This document shows positions 17,500-27,414 of a stretch of DNA of 64,000 nucleotides, piece after piece. A model generated the notes under the pieces. That model made no database searches. It was not told where the DNA came from and saw only the letters and a list, made by a program, of their open reading frames with translations. Position 1 is the stretch's first letter, and every line of letters starts with the position of its first letter. Source of the DNA: an uncultured Gammaproteobacteria bacterium. Its GTDB lineage: Bacteria > Pseudomonadota > Gammaproteobacteria > Eutrophobiales > Eutrophobiaceae. Where the stretch lies: the NCBI GenBank assembly GCA_958295485.1, contig OY282354.1, forward strand, positions 2,876,042-2,940,041. Direction: 5' to 3'. A program made the translations under genes and the position numbers.

Positions 17500-19011
17500 A
17501 TGCGGGACGTTTCTGCATTATTGCTGCGTACAATCAGCGATCAACTGAGGGAAAGGATTATTCCGGACCTCACGGCTGCCGACGCCATAGAACGAGCCAC
17601 CCTTTCGACCCAGGTCCTTGAGTTACTGGCGTCTGATATCGATACACTGGCTGATGTAGCCGAGGTCCACACCCCTGAGTTTCGGAAAACGATTAAAACG
17701 GTACTTGGAACCCTGCCACGGGAGGTGTTTACGGAACTTCTGGAGAACTGGCTCAGCCGTCTTGACGCAATTGCACCTGAGACAGGCCTTGCCTGCCAAC
17801 GGGAAATTCGCACCTTGCGCGATCTTTCCGCACATATTCTGCGAGCCTGCGCCGATCGATGCGATGAACTACCAGAGGGTGATACGCATAGCACGATATC
17901 AACCGTGGCGGCGACCCTGGGGGCGCAGGACCGGCGCTTGCTGGATGCTGTTGCCGCGGCCGGTTCCGTACGGGAAGAAAAGCAGCAGGATGTCAATGGC
18001 GGCCAGGACAAGGACTCTGCCGCACCGGCCGGTATCGAGTTAAGCCCCGAATCCGTTACGGGGTATCTCCGTCAACGCTACCCGGACTCTCCCGCCGTTA
18101 AGGCTACCGGTGTCGTAGCAATTCCCGGCGGCAGGTCGAAAAAAACCTGGATCATTTCCATTGAAAATACGGACGCCCTTCCGGGCGAAGTGGTCATGCG
18201 CCAGGATTATCAATTGCATTACGAGGGAACCAAGGTTCGGAATGAATATGAGCCGCTGGCGACATTCTCTGGCCTTGGACTGCCAGTGCCGGCGCCACTG
18301 CTGTTGGAAACCGAAGAGACCAGCCTGGGACAGCCCTTTATGTTGATGGAAAAGCGCGCAGGCGCGCCGCCAGGCACCTATTTCGGCTTACGCGATAAAT
18401 GTCCCGGCGCAATCGCCGACCTCGCCAATACCCTGGCCTGTATTCATCAGACTGCTCCGGATGGATTGGGGTTTACTCCCGACGGGGACCCGGAACAAAG
18501 CCTCATGCGCCTCATCGGCAGCTACCAGGAAAAATGGCGAAAATATTCCAATAAACCGTCGCCGATCATCGACTTCGCCTGTTGCTGGGCAAAACAAATG
18601 TGCCGCCAGGACCCGGGAACGGTTGCGGTTGTACATGGTGACGTCGGGCCTCACAATATGCTGGTGGCAAATGACCGGCTCACTGCGCTGTTGGACTGGG
18701 AGTTCTCCCACCTGGGTGATCCCGCGGAAGACCTGGGGATAGCGAGGGTCTATGCCGAAGATGTTATGGCCTGGGAGGAATTCATCCACCTGTACAGGGA
18801 AGCCGGCGGCCCGCCTGTGCCGGCGCGGCGAATTGAACTGGCGATGGTTCTGCATTTTTTGAAAGGCGCCAGTCTTGTGGCCGTGTCGAGCCGTAATTTC
18901 GAGGAAGGCTGGACCAGTGAGTTCATTAAGGGAGCCACGTCATTTGCCGGTTTGAGACAGATTGAACTTGTAATCGGATCCTTACTGCAGCGCTTTAATG
19001 CAATCCCGTGA
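17500..19011 (+). CDS. APH-type phosphotransferase with N-terminal helical (DUF6285-like) domain, paralog 1
   Basis: VVHGDVGPHNMLVANDRLTALLDWEFSHLGDPAEDLG catalytic and metal-binding motifs. Confidence 0.88.
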   Translation: MRDVSALLLRTISDQLRERIIPDLTAADAIERATLSTQVLELLASDIDTLADVAEVHTPEFRKTIKTVLGTLPREVFTELLENWLSRLDAIAPETGLACQREIRTLRDLSAHILRACADRCDELPEGDTHSTISTVAATLGAQDRRLLDAVAAAGSVREEKQQDVNGGQDKDSAAPAGIELSPESVTGYLRQRYPDSPAVKATGVVAIPGGRSKKTWIISIENTDALPGEVVMRQDYQLHYEGTKVRNEYEPLATFSGLGLPVPAPLLLETEETSLGQPFMLMEKRAGAPPGTYFGLRDKCPGAIADLANTLACIHQTAPDGLGFTPDGDPEQSLMRLIGSYQEKWRKYSNKPSPIIDFACCWAKQMCRQDPGTVAVVHGDVGPHNMLVANDRLTALLDWEFSHLGDPAEDLGIARVYAEDVMAWEEFIHLYREAGGPPVPARRIELAMVLHFLKGASLVAVSSRNFEEGWTSEFIKGATSFAGLRQIELVIGSLLQRFNAIP

Positions 19012-19054
19012 ACCAGGAGGCCGCTGCTGGGAAATACTTTGATTGATTCCGGTA

Positions 19055-20287
19055 TCAGGCGTTTACCAAAACTGCCTTCTTTATATTGGCCTTGCTGTCC
19101 GCCAGGATAGCGACGTCGACCTGTGAACCGGACTTGATCACATTCTGCGTCATGCGCATGAGTTTCGGCTGATTGACACCCAGCACCCCGACTACAACAC
19201 CTTTTCGCAGGTAAAATATCATACAGTTACCGGAGTCCATATCTCCCCGTATGACTTCCTGGTCCCCGGAGATGACCCCCGCCAACTGTAGCTTGAAATT
19301 ATACTGATCGGTCCACAGAGACTGTATGTCGGTATACGGTTTTTTTTCACCATTCATATTCAAGGCAGCGCATTCGGCCTGCTTCTGGGCATGCATCCAG
19401 TTTTCACTACGCATGATCCTGCCCTCCCAGGCATCCGGGTAACAGGCGACATCGCCGATGGCGAATATATCTTCGGCGCTGGTCCGGCAATATTCATCCA
19501 CGATCACACCGTTATCGCATTCAATGCCGCATTCCCGGGCCAGCCGGGTAGCCGGCGCAACCCCCACGCAAATCAGCATCAGGTCTGCAGGCAGGCTCAT
19601 TCCACTGGACAGTTGAAGGCGGGGACCCGCATTCTGATCCTGAATCCCGGCAACCGAATCTTCCATGAAAAACTTCACGCCCCGGTTCTCATGTTGTTCC
19701 TGCAACCATGCCGAGATATGTTCCGGCACCGACCGGGCCATGACGCGGTCTGCGACCTCGATGACGGAAACCTCACTGCCGCATTGTCGCGCGCTGGCTG
19801 CCACTTCAAGGCCAATGACCCCGGCGCCTATCAACACCAAACGCTTGCCGGAGCCGAGTCCGGCTTTCAATGCAAGGGCATCCTGGTAACTGCGCAGGTA
19901 ATGGTAAGGTATCCTGTCCTGCTCCAGTTCTGGTATTCGGCGCACGTCCGCACCGGTCGCCAGCAGGAGCTTGTCGTATGCGAGGGCAGATCCATCTTCC
20001 AATACGAGTCGACGGGTACCTGGTTCAATACTCACAACCTGAGCGCCGGAAAGCAGCTCCAGGTTGTTTTCTTCATACCAGGTATCCGGCTTGAGATAGA
20101 TGTCAGCCAAGGCATCGGCGCCCTGGAGAACGCTTTTAGAAAGTGGCGGGCGATCATAGGGTAATTCAGTCTCACCATTTATCAGAATTATGCGTCCGCT
20201 GTATCCCGCCTGCCTGAGCGCCCCTGCCGCCGCGACTCCGCCAAGCCCCGCACCGATAATTATTATGGTTTCCGGCTGATCCACCAA
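19055..20287 (-). CDS. FAD-dependent ferredoxin reductase (P450/Rieske electron transfer)
   Basis: IIIIGAGLGGVAAAGALRQAGYSGRIILINGETELPYDRPPLSKSVL; second Rossmann KRLVLIGAGVIGLEVA; DIFAIGDVA. Confidence 0.92.
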   Translation of the reverse strand: MVDQPETIIIIGAGLGGVAAAGALRQAGYSGRIILINGETELPYDRPPLSKSVLQGADALADIYLKPDTWYEENNLELLSGAQVVSIEPGTRRLVLEDGSALAYDKLLLATGADVRRIPELEQDRIPYHYLRSYQDALALKAGLGSGKRLVLIGAGVIGLEVAASARQCGSEVSVIEVADRVMARSVPEHISAWLQEQHENRGVKFFMEDSVAGIQDQNAGPRLQLSSGMSLPADLMLICVGVAPATRLARECGIECDNGVIVDEYCRTSAEDIFAIGDVACYPDAWEGRIMRSENWMHAQKQAECAALNMNGEKKPYTDIQSLWTDQYNFKLQLAGVISGDQEVIRGDMDSGNCMIFYLRKGVVVGVLGVNQPKLMRMTQNVIKSGSQVDVAILADSKANIKKAVLVNA

Positions 20288-20301
20288 CGTATTCCAGCTC
20301 C

Positions 20302-21324
20302 TTAGATTTCTTCTATGGCCTTGACAATGTCATACTGAATTTCATTATCAACCAGCTCAAGATTACATTGAATGGTGTCAATAAAATCACCAAAGCGTTG
20401 TTTGACTACCGGCGCAATGTCTTTTGGTTCACCCCTGACCGTGAAGGTATCCATCATTTCATCAGTAATGGGCTTCCACAAGTCGTCCCATTTCCCTTCC
20501 TTGGTCATTTTCCTGCATTCCGGATGGATGTCGCTCCAGCCGTGCATATCGAGTACGACCTTGTAAGCCGGCGTAGAGGCATAAAAACCGAGGCGTTGGC
20601 GATGCCAGTCATCGTTAAACTTAAACTCATCCTCATTACTGCCGGTGACGATGTAAAGAGGCACCTGTATTTCAAATTCCGAGCGCGGTTTATTGTTCTT
20701 TTTCAGTCTTTCCCGTATTGCCGCATAGTTGATTTCCCGCAGGGTTTTTTCAGACACAAAAGAATGGGTCATCAGGCCATCTGCTACATCCACGGCAGCC
20801 CTGGTCATGCCCGGTCCCACGGCGCCAAGCATTACTTTGGGCCGCCCAAAACCACCAATCCACGGTTTAAATTCCGGCGTAATTAACGTGTGTCGATACG
20901 TCTCCCCGATAAAATTCAAGGGATCGTCACTCTCGAATGAGTCCCAGATAGCGTGTAAGGCATTTACATATTCCCGCATTTGACTCGCCGGTTTATCGCT
21001 CCATGGCATACCAAAGCGGCGGGAGATATGAGGTTTTATCTGGGAACCCAGACCTAAAGTAAAGCGCCCTTCGCAATACTGATTCAATGAATACGACTCC
21101 ATAGCCATTACCATCGGCGGTTTTGAAAAAGCCACGGCAATGGCAGTCGCAAATTCGGCCTCTTTATCGTGGCTTGCGCACATCAATGGAAGGAAAAACG
21201 GATTTGTTTTGTTTTCGAAACCGAAGAATGATTTATATCCCAGTTTTCTTTTGTGTAAAAAATCGGGCAACACATTGTTCAGATTGCCTGAGTGATTACT
21301 ACGCAGCCTTTGTATCACTTTCAT
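20302..21324 (-). CDS. Luciferase-like (LLM class, TIGR03617-like) flavin-dependent oxidoreductase
   Basis: GRFTLGLGSQIKPHISRRFGMPWSDKPASQMREYVNALHAIWDSF; GRPKVMLGAVGPGMTRAAVDVADG. Confidence 0.82.
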   Translation of the reverse strand: MKVIQRLRSNHSGNLNNVLPDFLHKRKLGYKSFFGFENKTNPFFLPLMCASHDKEAEFATAIAVAFSKPPMVMAMESYSLNQYCEGRFTLGLGSQIKPHISRRFGMPWSDKPASQMREYVNALHAIWDSFESDDPLNFIGETYRHTLITPEFKPWIGGFGRPKVMLGAVGPGMTRAAVDVADGLMTHSFVSEKTLREINYAAIRERLKKNNKPRSEFEIQVPLYIVTGSNEDEFKFNDDWHRQRLGFYASTPAYKVVLDMHGWSDIHPECRKMTKEGKWDDLWKPITDEMMDTFTVRGEPKDIAPVVKQRFGDFIDTIQCNLELVDNEIQYDIVKAIEEI

Positions 21325-21355
21325 ACTCTCTACCTCGCTGTATCTGTTGACTCAT

Positions 21356-22111
21356 TTATGCCGGCGAAGACGCCGCAAGTATTCCGTTCAGCGCTCGTTT
21401 TAAATGTTGGAGGTCATCCGGCCCGGACAGGCGATGATCGCCGTTCTTAACCAGTTGCAAGACCACATCCCTACTTTCCAGTTTTTCCACCAGTTCCATG
21501 GAGCGCTGCCAGGGCACTTCCTGATCATCCAGCCCGTGCAATATTTGCACAGGAATATTGAGCGGAATAGCACGGTGTAATACATAGTGTCTTTTTGCTT
21601 CTTCAAAAAAGGATTTCCTCACTCGATAGGGTGCCCTGTCATCATAGTTATTGGGTACATCCAGCCACCCTTGCTCATCAAGCAATGCCTGTTGAGGCCC
21701 GGGTAGGCGCCTTAACTGGAATCCTGTCATATCCGGGGCAGGCGCAATGCCCACTAATGCGGATATTTTCATCGGTCTGTTCTTCGCAGCCAGCAACATC
21801 AGCCAGCCACCCATGGAAGAGCCGACCAGGTGTTGCTCGCCTTCTGTAACCGCGTCGAGGATATCCAGCGTGTTTTGCAGCCAGAGTCCGATCGTACCGT
21901 CCTCAACATTTCCGGATGATTGCCCGTGGCCATAGTAATCGAACCGGCAAAATTGGCGTCCCTGCTCCCGGCAATGTCGTTCGAGAAACAAGGCTTTATT
22001 ACCCGACATCTCCGAATGAAAACCCGGGCAGAACACAACGCCGGGCGTTGTGCCTGGCGAGTGTTCATAAGCAAGGAAGTTATTATCCGGTTGATCCAGG
22101 AACAAGGGCAT
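21356..22111 (-). CDS. Alpha/beta hydrolase
   Basis: VFCPGFHSEMSGNKA; RFDYYGHGQSSG; nucleophile elbow LVGSSMGGWLML; ILHGLDDQEVPW. Confidence 0.88.
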   Translation of the reverse strand: MPLFLDQPDNNFLAYEHSPGTTPGVVFCPGFHSEMSGNKALFLERHCREQGRQFCRFDYYGHGQSSGNVEDGTIGLWLQNTLDILDAVTEGEQHLVGSSMGGWLMLLAAKNRPMKISALVGIAPAPDMTGFQLRRLPGPQQALLDEQGWLDVPNNYDDRAPYRVRKSFFEEAKRHYVLHRAIPLNIPVQILHGLDDQEVPWQRSMELVEKLESRDVVLQLVKNGDHRLSGPDDLQHLKRALNGILAASSPA

Positions 22112-22226
22112 GACAGGGTTTAACGCGCAGTGTCCCCGCCTGGTCAGGCGACGGTAACGCCTGGTTCCGTGCTTCGGGCATTTCCATATCGTAAGGGGGA
22201 TTGACGAGATTGAAATTCGGGGTCAT
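22083..22226 (-). CDS. Candidate small ORF, 47 aa, overlapping the hydrolase start
   Basis: RBS gaggagcaaaaccc then ATG at 22226: MTPNFNLVNPPYDMEMPEARNQALPSPDQAGTLRVKPCHALVPGSTG*; below the ORF-track length cutoff. Confidence 0.4.
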   Translation of the reverse strand: MTPNFNLVNPPYDMEMPEARNQALPSPDQAGTLRVKPCHALVPGSTG

Positions 22227-22271
22227 GGGTTTTGCTCCTCGGTCACATGACCACGGGTTACGAGTACAGGT

Positions 22272-23084
22272 TCATACAGAATTGAAGTTCGCCTTGCGCT
22301 TTTCCAGGAATGCAGTTACACCCTCGACAAAGTCGGGATGTGCCGCGCAGTCACTGAATTTTTCGACTTCCAACTGCAGTTGCTCCGCCAGGGCATTATG
22401 GAAAGACTGGCCAAACAGTGACTTGATGTTACGGACAGCCGATGCAGGCAGGGCAACAATACGGGCAACCAGTGACTCGACTTCGGCATCCAGTTGTTCC
22501 GGAGTAACCAGGGTATTGACGAGGCCCCACTCGTAGGCCTCCCGGGCCGATACCTTCCTGCCCAGCATCGCCATTTCCAGCGCCCTGGCCGGACCAATCC
22601 TGCGCGGCAGCGCATAGCTGGTCGCGCCATCGGGACTGGTTGCGATATTCACGTGAGCGACCAGGAACAGCGCAGTCTCATCGGCAATAACAAAATCACT
22701 GCTCGCGGCGAATCCCACGGCAGCGCCGGCACAGGCGCCCCGTACCCGCGTAATGACCGGTTGCGGCATGGTCAGCAGGTTCCTGAAGATAGGTATCGAA
22801 GCGGCAACCTTCTGTTGAAATACTTCACGCCGCTCGTCCGGCGACATTTCGAGGACCTGTCCAAAACCGGCAACATCACCACCCGCCATGAAATGGTCAC
22901 CCGCCCCGGTCAACACCACACAGCGTATGCTGCCATCGGCGGCCACCCTGTCGAGAAATACCGCCATGTCCAGCACCATCTGCGAGGTGATGGCATTCCT
23001 TGCCCCCGGCCGATTAAAGGTGATGCGCGCGACCGGCCCGTCGACGACGGTCAACAAGTCTGCATTCGGTCCCGATTTATCCAT
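22272..23084 (-). CDS. Enoyl-CoA hydratase/isomerase
   Basis: ARITFNRPGARNAI; VVLTGAGDHFMAGGDV; GACAGAAVGFAASSDFVIADE. Confidence 0.92.
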   Translation of the reverse strand: MDKSGPNADLLTVVDGPVARITFNRPGARNAITSQMVLDMAVFLDRVAADGSIRCVVLTGAGDHFMAGGDVAGFGQVLEMSPDERREVFQQKVAASIPIFRNLLTMPQPVITRVRGACAGAAVGFAASSDFVIADETALFLVAHVNIATSPDGATSYALPRRIGPARALEMAMLGRKVSAREAYEWGLVNTLVTPEQLDAEVESLVARIVALPASAVRNIKSLFGQSFHNALAEQLQLEVEKFSDCAAHPDFVEGVTAFLEKRKANFNSV

Positions 23085-23113
23085 GAACTCTCCCCAATAA
23101 TTGTGCTTTATGA

Positions 23114-23899
23114 TTAACGGCCGCTGAACCGGGGTCGGCGCCTTTCCTTGAAACCGGCCACCGCTTCCAGCACATCCTCCGAAGCCAGGGATATCTGCTC
23201 ATAAGCCATTCCGATGGCAAATACCTCGTTCGCCCGGGCTTTGCTCAACTGATTGAGCGCCTTTTTGGTACCCTTGACGGCAAGCGGCGCCAGGGCGGCA
23301 ATTTCCTCAGCCAGGGCCTTTGCCGCAGGCAATGCCTCCTCCGGCGTATCCACCAAGTCGGTTATCAGCCCAAACTCACAGGCTTCTTCCGCCGACAGCA
23401 TCTTCCCGGTGAGAAGGTAGCGCTTGGCGCGATTCAACCCCATGGCCATGGGCCAGGTCAGGCAGCCGCCATCACCGGCGACCAACCCCACTTTCACATG
23501 GGTGTCCGCCAGGTGCGCGGTCCTGCTTGCCACAATAATATCTGCGCACAAGGCCACGGACGCCCCAAGGCCGATGGCATCCCCCTGCAATGCTGCGACA
23601 ACAGGTACGGGAGTGTCGAGCAATGCCTCGATTAACCGTATGCCGACATCACACGTCTGCTCCCGCAATTGCGCATCCTCCTGAAGACGCACAATCTGGT
23701 TGAGGTCACCACCCGCTGAGAATGCCCTTCCCTCGGCGGCCAAGAGTATCACGCGGACATCCGGGGAGTTGCGTACCTCCAGCAACGAATCGACCAGGGC
23801 TATATGCGTCGCTTCATCGATGGCATTGAGTGTGTCAGGGCGATTCAGGGTGATGGTCGCCACATGGTCATCAACGGAATACAGCAGCGGTTCGTTCAT
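23114..23899 (-). CDS. Enoyl-CoA hydratase/isomerase
   Basis: ATITLNRPDTLNAID; LLAAEGRAFSAGGDLNQ; GDAIGLGASVALCADIIVAS. Confidence 0.92.
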   Translation of the reverse strand: MNEPLLYSVDDHVATITLNRPDTLNAIDEATHIALVDSLLEVRNSPDVRVILLAAEGRAFSAGGDLNQIVRLQEDAQLREQTCDVGIRLIEALLDTPVPVVAALQGDAIGLGASVALCADIIVASRTAHLADTHVKVGLVAGDGGCLTWPMAMGLNRAKRYLLTGKMLSAEEACEFGLITDLVDTPEEALPAAKALAEEIAALAPLAVKGTKKALNQLSKARANEVFAIGMAYEQISLASEDVLEAVAGFKERRRPRFSGR

Positions 23900-23933
23900 A
23901 TTAAACCTCGGAAACTATTAAACCAGGTACCAT

Positions 23934-23958
23934 AAAAAATGCCCACGCAAGCACGGGC
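23934..23958 (-). terminator. Probable Rho-independent terminator downstream of the SDR
   Basis: On minus strand gcccgtgcttgcgtgggcattttttatgg: wobble-containing stem followed by T6. Confidence 0.55.
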
Positions 23959-23977
23959 CGTCTTCGGTATGATTGTC

Positions 23978-24883
23978 TTACAGATCGTGGAACATGTCCC
24001 GTTCATAATGAACCGGCGTCTGTGAGTTACGCACAATCCCATGAACAGGCTCATTCAGGCTTGCCGGGTCGTCAAGCGTCGCATCACAGCGCGCACCGTG
24101 ACTTGTTCCCTGTAATACTGAATAACCATTCCCCCAGGCTTCAAAGTAACGTCCGGTAATATCTGCAGATTCCGTACTTGCCAACCAGGTAACCAGGGAA
24201 GCAACGTAATCAGGGTTTCGACGGGCCAACTGCTCTTCCGTACGCTCAATCAAACCTTCGGTCAAACGGCTTTCTGCACGAGGCGCCAGGGCATTAACGG
24301 TGACACCCATGCGCTTGAGCTCCAGGGCAGCCACAACACTCAGGATAGCCACACCCCCCTTCGCGGCGGCATAGTTGGTCTGGCCGATATTGCCGAACAA
24401 ACCGGTACCCGAAGTTGTATTAATAATACGGGCGTCTAATTTCTCGCCGGTCTTCTTGTACTGGCGGCGCCAGTAGTTCACCGCGTGATACATTGGGGCA
24501 AAAGTGCCTTTGAGGTTCACTTCTACAACGGCATCAAAATTCTGTTCCGAGACGTTCCACAGCATGCTGTCCCGAAGGATGGCGGCATTGTTTACCAGTA
24601 CGTCCAGGCGCCCATAGGTATCGATCGCCTGCTGTATCATGGCCCCGGCTTCATCCCACTTTGCTACGTTGGCTCCATTGGCAACGGCCTCACCACCGGC
24701 GGAGGTAATTTCCTCGACTACCTCCTGCGCCGGCCCTTTATCCTGTCCTGTGCCGTCTTTCTCCCCACCCAGGTCGTTCACAACTACTTTTGCGCCATGC
24801 CTGGCAAGCATAAGCGCGTGCGCCCTGCCTACTCCTCTACCTGCACCGGTAACAACTGCAACTCTACCATCGCATAAACTCAT
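23978..24883 (-). CDS. Short-chain dehydrogenase (MFE-2/17beta-HSD4-like)
   Basis: GRVAVVTGAGRGVGRAHALMLARHGAKVVVNDLGGEKDGTG; NNAAILRD; NYAAAK; ATG at 24883 behind aggag. Confidence 0.9.
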   Translation of the reverse strand: MSLCDGRVAVVTGAGRGVGRAHALMLARHGAKVVVNDLGGEKDGTGQDKGPAQEVVEEITSAGGEAVANGANVAKWDEAGAMIQQAIDTYGRLDVLVNNAAILRDSMLWNVSEQNFDAVVEVNLKGTFAPMYHAVNYWRRQYKKTGEKLDARIINTTSGTGLFGNIGQTNYAAAKGGVAILSVVAALELKRMGVTVNALAPRAESRLTEGLIERTEEQLARRNPDYVASLVTWLASTESADITGRYFEAWGNGYSVLQGTSHGARCDATLDDPASLNEPVHGIVRNSQTPVHYERDMFHDL

Positions 24884-25047
24884 TAATCTTCTCCTCTCCT
24901 GTGTCACCAGGAATCATGACTCTTTTAACTTCAACGTAACAAGGTGCAGTGACAGCCATACCAGCGCATGCGGCTCGGGCCATATTTAAGCCGGTATGCC
25001 ACCTGACAGGCGAGAGATGCAATCCTGTCCGGGCCTTGTTTTGTTAA

Positions 25048-25063
25048 TATAGCATATGCTATA
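25048..25063. promoter_or_regulatory. Cluster palindrome site, perfect (tatagcatatgctata)
   Basis: Perfect palindrome between divergent SDR (-) and TonB receptor (+); TTGTTT-18-TATAAT promoter overlapped on + strand. Confidence 0.85.
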
Positions 25064-25191
25064 ATTATTGCGATAGTTAAGCAATCGTCTGGATAATACC
25101 AAAATTATTGCTGTATCAAATACCCAGGGGTACACAAGACGTTTAACGACAAGGCATGGTTAATATATACAAAAGCAAATTGGGGGTTTAC

Positions 25192-27387
25192 ATGAAAACT
25201 AAAACATCCGGAAACATAGTCGCTTCAGCTACCATACTTATTACCTGCCTGTCAGTTTCCTTTAATGTGCCGGCGCAATTGGAAGAGATCATCGTCACGG
25301 CACAAAAACGTTCGGAAAATATCATGACGGTACCGATCTCCATTACCGCGATCAGCGGTGAAAGCCTGCTGGATGCCGGGGTCAGAACAACAGATGATCT
25401 GCAAGCAGTGGTGCCTGCTGCTTCATTTCGAAAGCAGATATCGGCCTTCGTACCGTTTATACGTGGTATTGGCTCTCAGAATACTGCAATCGGTACGGAA
25501 GCCTCGGTCGCGATGTATGTGGACGGAATATACCAGTCTTTACCGGTTTCCAACGCAATCGGGTTTAATAACATCGAGCGCATCGAAGTTCTTAAAGGCC
25601 CGCAAGGCACCCTGTTCGGACGTAATGCTACGGGGGGAGCAATCAATATATTCACCAAAGATCCGGAGCATGAGAGCTCGGGCACCCTCAAACTGGGTTA
25701 TGGCAATTATGAAACGTTTAATGTTGACTTTTTTGGAACAACGGGCCTAACTGAAGATCTGGCCGTCAATGCCGCTGTACAATATGAAGATCAGGGTGAG
25801 GGATATTTTAACGATACCATTAACGACACCGATGTCAGTAAAAAAGACGGGTATTCCGCAAGAGTCAAACTGCTCTGGACGCCAGGCGAAAATACGGAAG
25901 TCAGGCTATCCGCAAGTTTTGAAGACACAGAAGGTGGCGTAGGAGGACAACGCGTCATTTCATCAGGGACAAATGTACTGGGAAACATGCCATTGGCCGG
26001 AAATAAACAGATCCAGCAGAACTACACGTACGGCACGAACACCGGATCAGAGTTTGAGGGAGCTGACCTGGAGCTCGAAAGCAGGGCTGTCACGTTGCGT
26101 ATCGATCATGATATCGGCAACCATTCACTGGTCAGCATTACCGGCTGGCTTGACCAGGACTCATTTTACATCGTCGATCAGGACGTTGGCCCACTACCGG
26201 GCATTGATGCCGATCTTACTCACCGCAACAAACAAGTCAGCCAGGAGATCCAGGTGCTGTCAAATTATGACGGCCGGTTCAACTGGATTGCCGGTTATTA
26301 CTTCTTGAATGCTGAACACGACTATGATCCGTTGCGGCTGAAGGGAATCTTCTTTCTGCCGTTGGACTTTATCGACATCAGAAATACTGCCGAGACAACA
26401 TCTCATGCGGGTTTCGTGGAAGGTAATTATAAATTTACAGATGCAACCAAACTTACAGTTGGCTTTCGTTATACTGAAGACAAAAAGGAGTTGCGCGGAC
26501 GAACTGACTACGGTGCAGGCGGTTTCATTGCCAACAGTGTCCCATACTCAGGCAGCAAAACCTGGTCTGAACCGACATGGCGCGCCGTTCTCGATCACTG
26601 GATTACCGATGACGTCATGGCGTATGCCAGCTACACCCGCGGTTTCAAAGCAGGTTCGTTTAATGGTGTTGTTACATCCGGAGTGCTGGGTGCGCCGGTG
26701 AACCCGGAAACCATGGATGGTTACGAGATAGGTTTTAAAGGGCAATTTCTTGATAATTCATTGGCGCTTACGGGGGCTGTCTATTACTACGAAATTGATG
26801 ATCTTCAATATTCGCAGCAGATTGTCGGTGGAAGCATACAACGTAATGCGGCAGAAGCCGAAGTTAAAGGTTTTGAATTATCGGGGCAGCTTGTTATGAC
26901 TGGGGGTTTCAGTCTGTCCGGGGGGCTAGCCTATACCGACGCTGAATTTGTGGATTTCCCTAATGGCCTGGCGACAATCCCTAATCCCGCCGGTGTTGGA
27001 AATATCCCAGATGAAGATGTGCCGGGGCAGGGAAAGGATCTGACTGGCAACACAGTACCAAGAACGTCTGACTGGACATTGAACCTGGCCCTTGGTCATG
27101 AGTGGGTCCTGGATAACAACGCTGGTGCCGTAAACTCTACGTTGACCTATTACTACAATGATGGCCACCCCTGGGAAGCGGATAACAGGGTTCGGGAGGA
27201 TTCCTATTCACTGGTCAATGCCAAAATCGGTTATACCAATCCCACCGGTAGGTATACTGTGGAAATCTGGGGCAAGAATCTTACTGAGGAGGAGTATTCA
27301 TCGTATACTACCTCGTCACTGCTTCAGGATGCTACAACGCCATCTGTACCGAGAACCTATGGCGTCAGTTTGACGGTCAGTTTCTGA
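25192..27387 (+). CDS. TonB-dependent receptor
   Basis: Signal peptide, LEEIIVTAQKRSENIMTVPISITAISGESLLDAG; IEVLKGPQGTLFGRNATGGAINI; C-terminal TYGVSLTVSF; ATG at 25192. Confidence 0.95.
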   Translation: MKTKTSGNIVASATILITCLSVSFNVPAQLEEIIVTAQKRSENIMTVPISITAISGESLLDAGVRTTDDLQAVVPAASFRKQISAFVPFIRGIGSQNTAIGTEASVAMYVDGIYQSLPVSNAIGFNNIERIEVLKGPQGTLFGRNATGGAINIFTKDPEHESSGTLKLGYGNYETFNVDFFGTTGLTEDLAVNAAVQYEDQGEGYFNDTINDTDVSKKDGYSARVKLLWTPGENTEVRLSASFEDTEGGVGGQRVISSGTNVLGNMPLAGNKQIQQNYTYGTNTGSEFEGADLELESRAVTLRIDHDIGNHSLVSITGWLDQDSFYIVDQDVGPLPGIDADLTHRNKQVSQEIQVLSNYDGRFNWIAGYYFLNAEHDYDPLRLKGIFFLPLDFIDIRNTAETTSHAGFVEGNYKFTDATKLTVGFRYTEDKKELRGRTDYGAGGFIANSVPYSGSKTWSEPTWRAVLDHWITDDVMAYASYTRGFKAGSFNGVVTSGVLGAPVNPETMDGYEIGFKGQFLDNSLALTGAVYYYEIDDLQYSQQIVGGSIQRNAAEAEVKGFELSGQLVMTGGFSLSGGLAYTDAEFVDFPNGLATIPNPAGVGNIPDEDVPGQGKDLTGNTVPRTSDWTLNLALGHEWVLDNNAGAVNSTLTYYYNDGHPWEADNRVREDSYSLVNAKIGYTNPTGRYTVEIWGKNLTEEEYSSYTTSSLLQDATTPSVPRTYGVSLTVSF

Positions 27388-27414
27388 ATTATCATTCTTA
27401 TTGGCGAAGCTACT

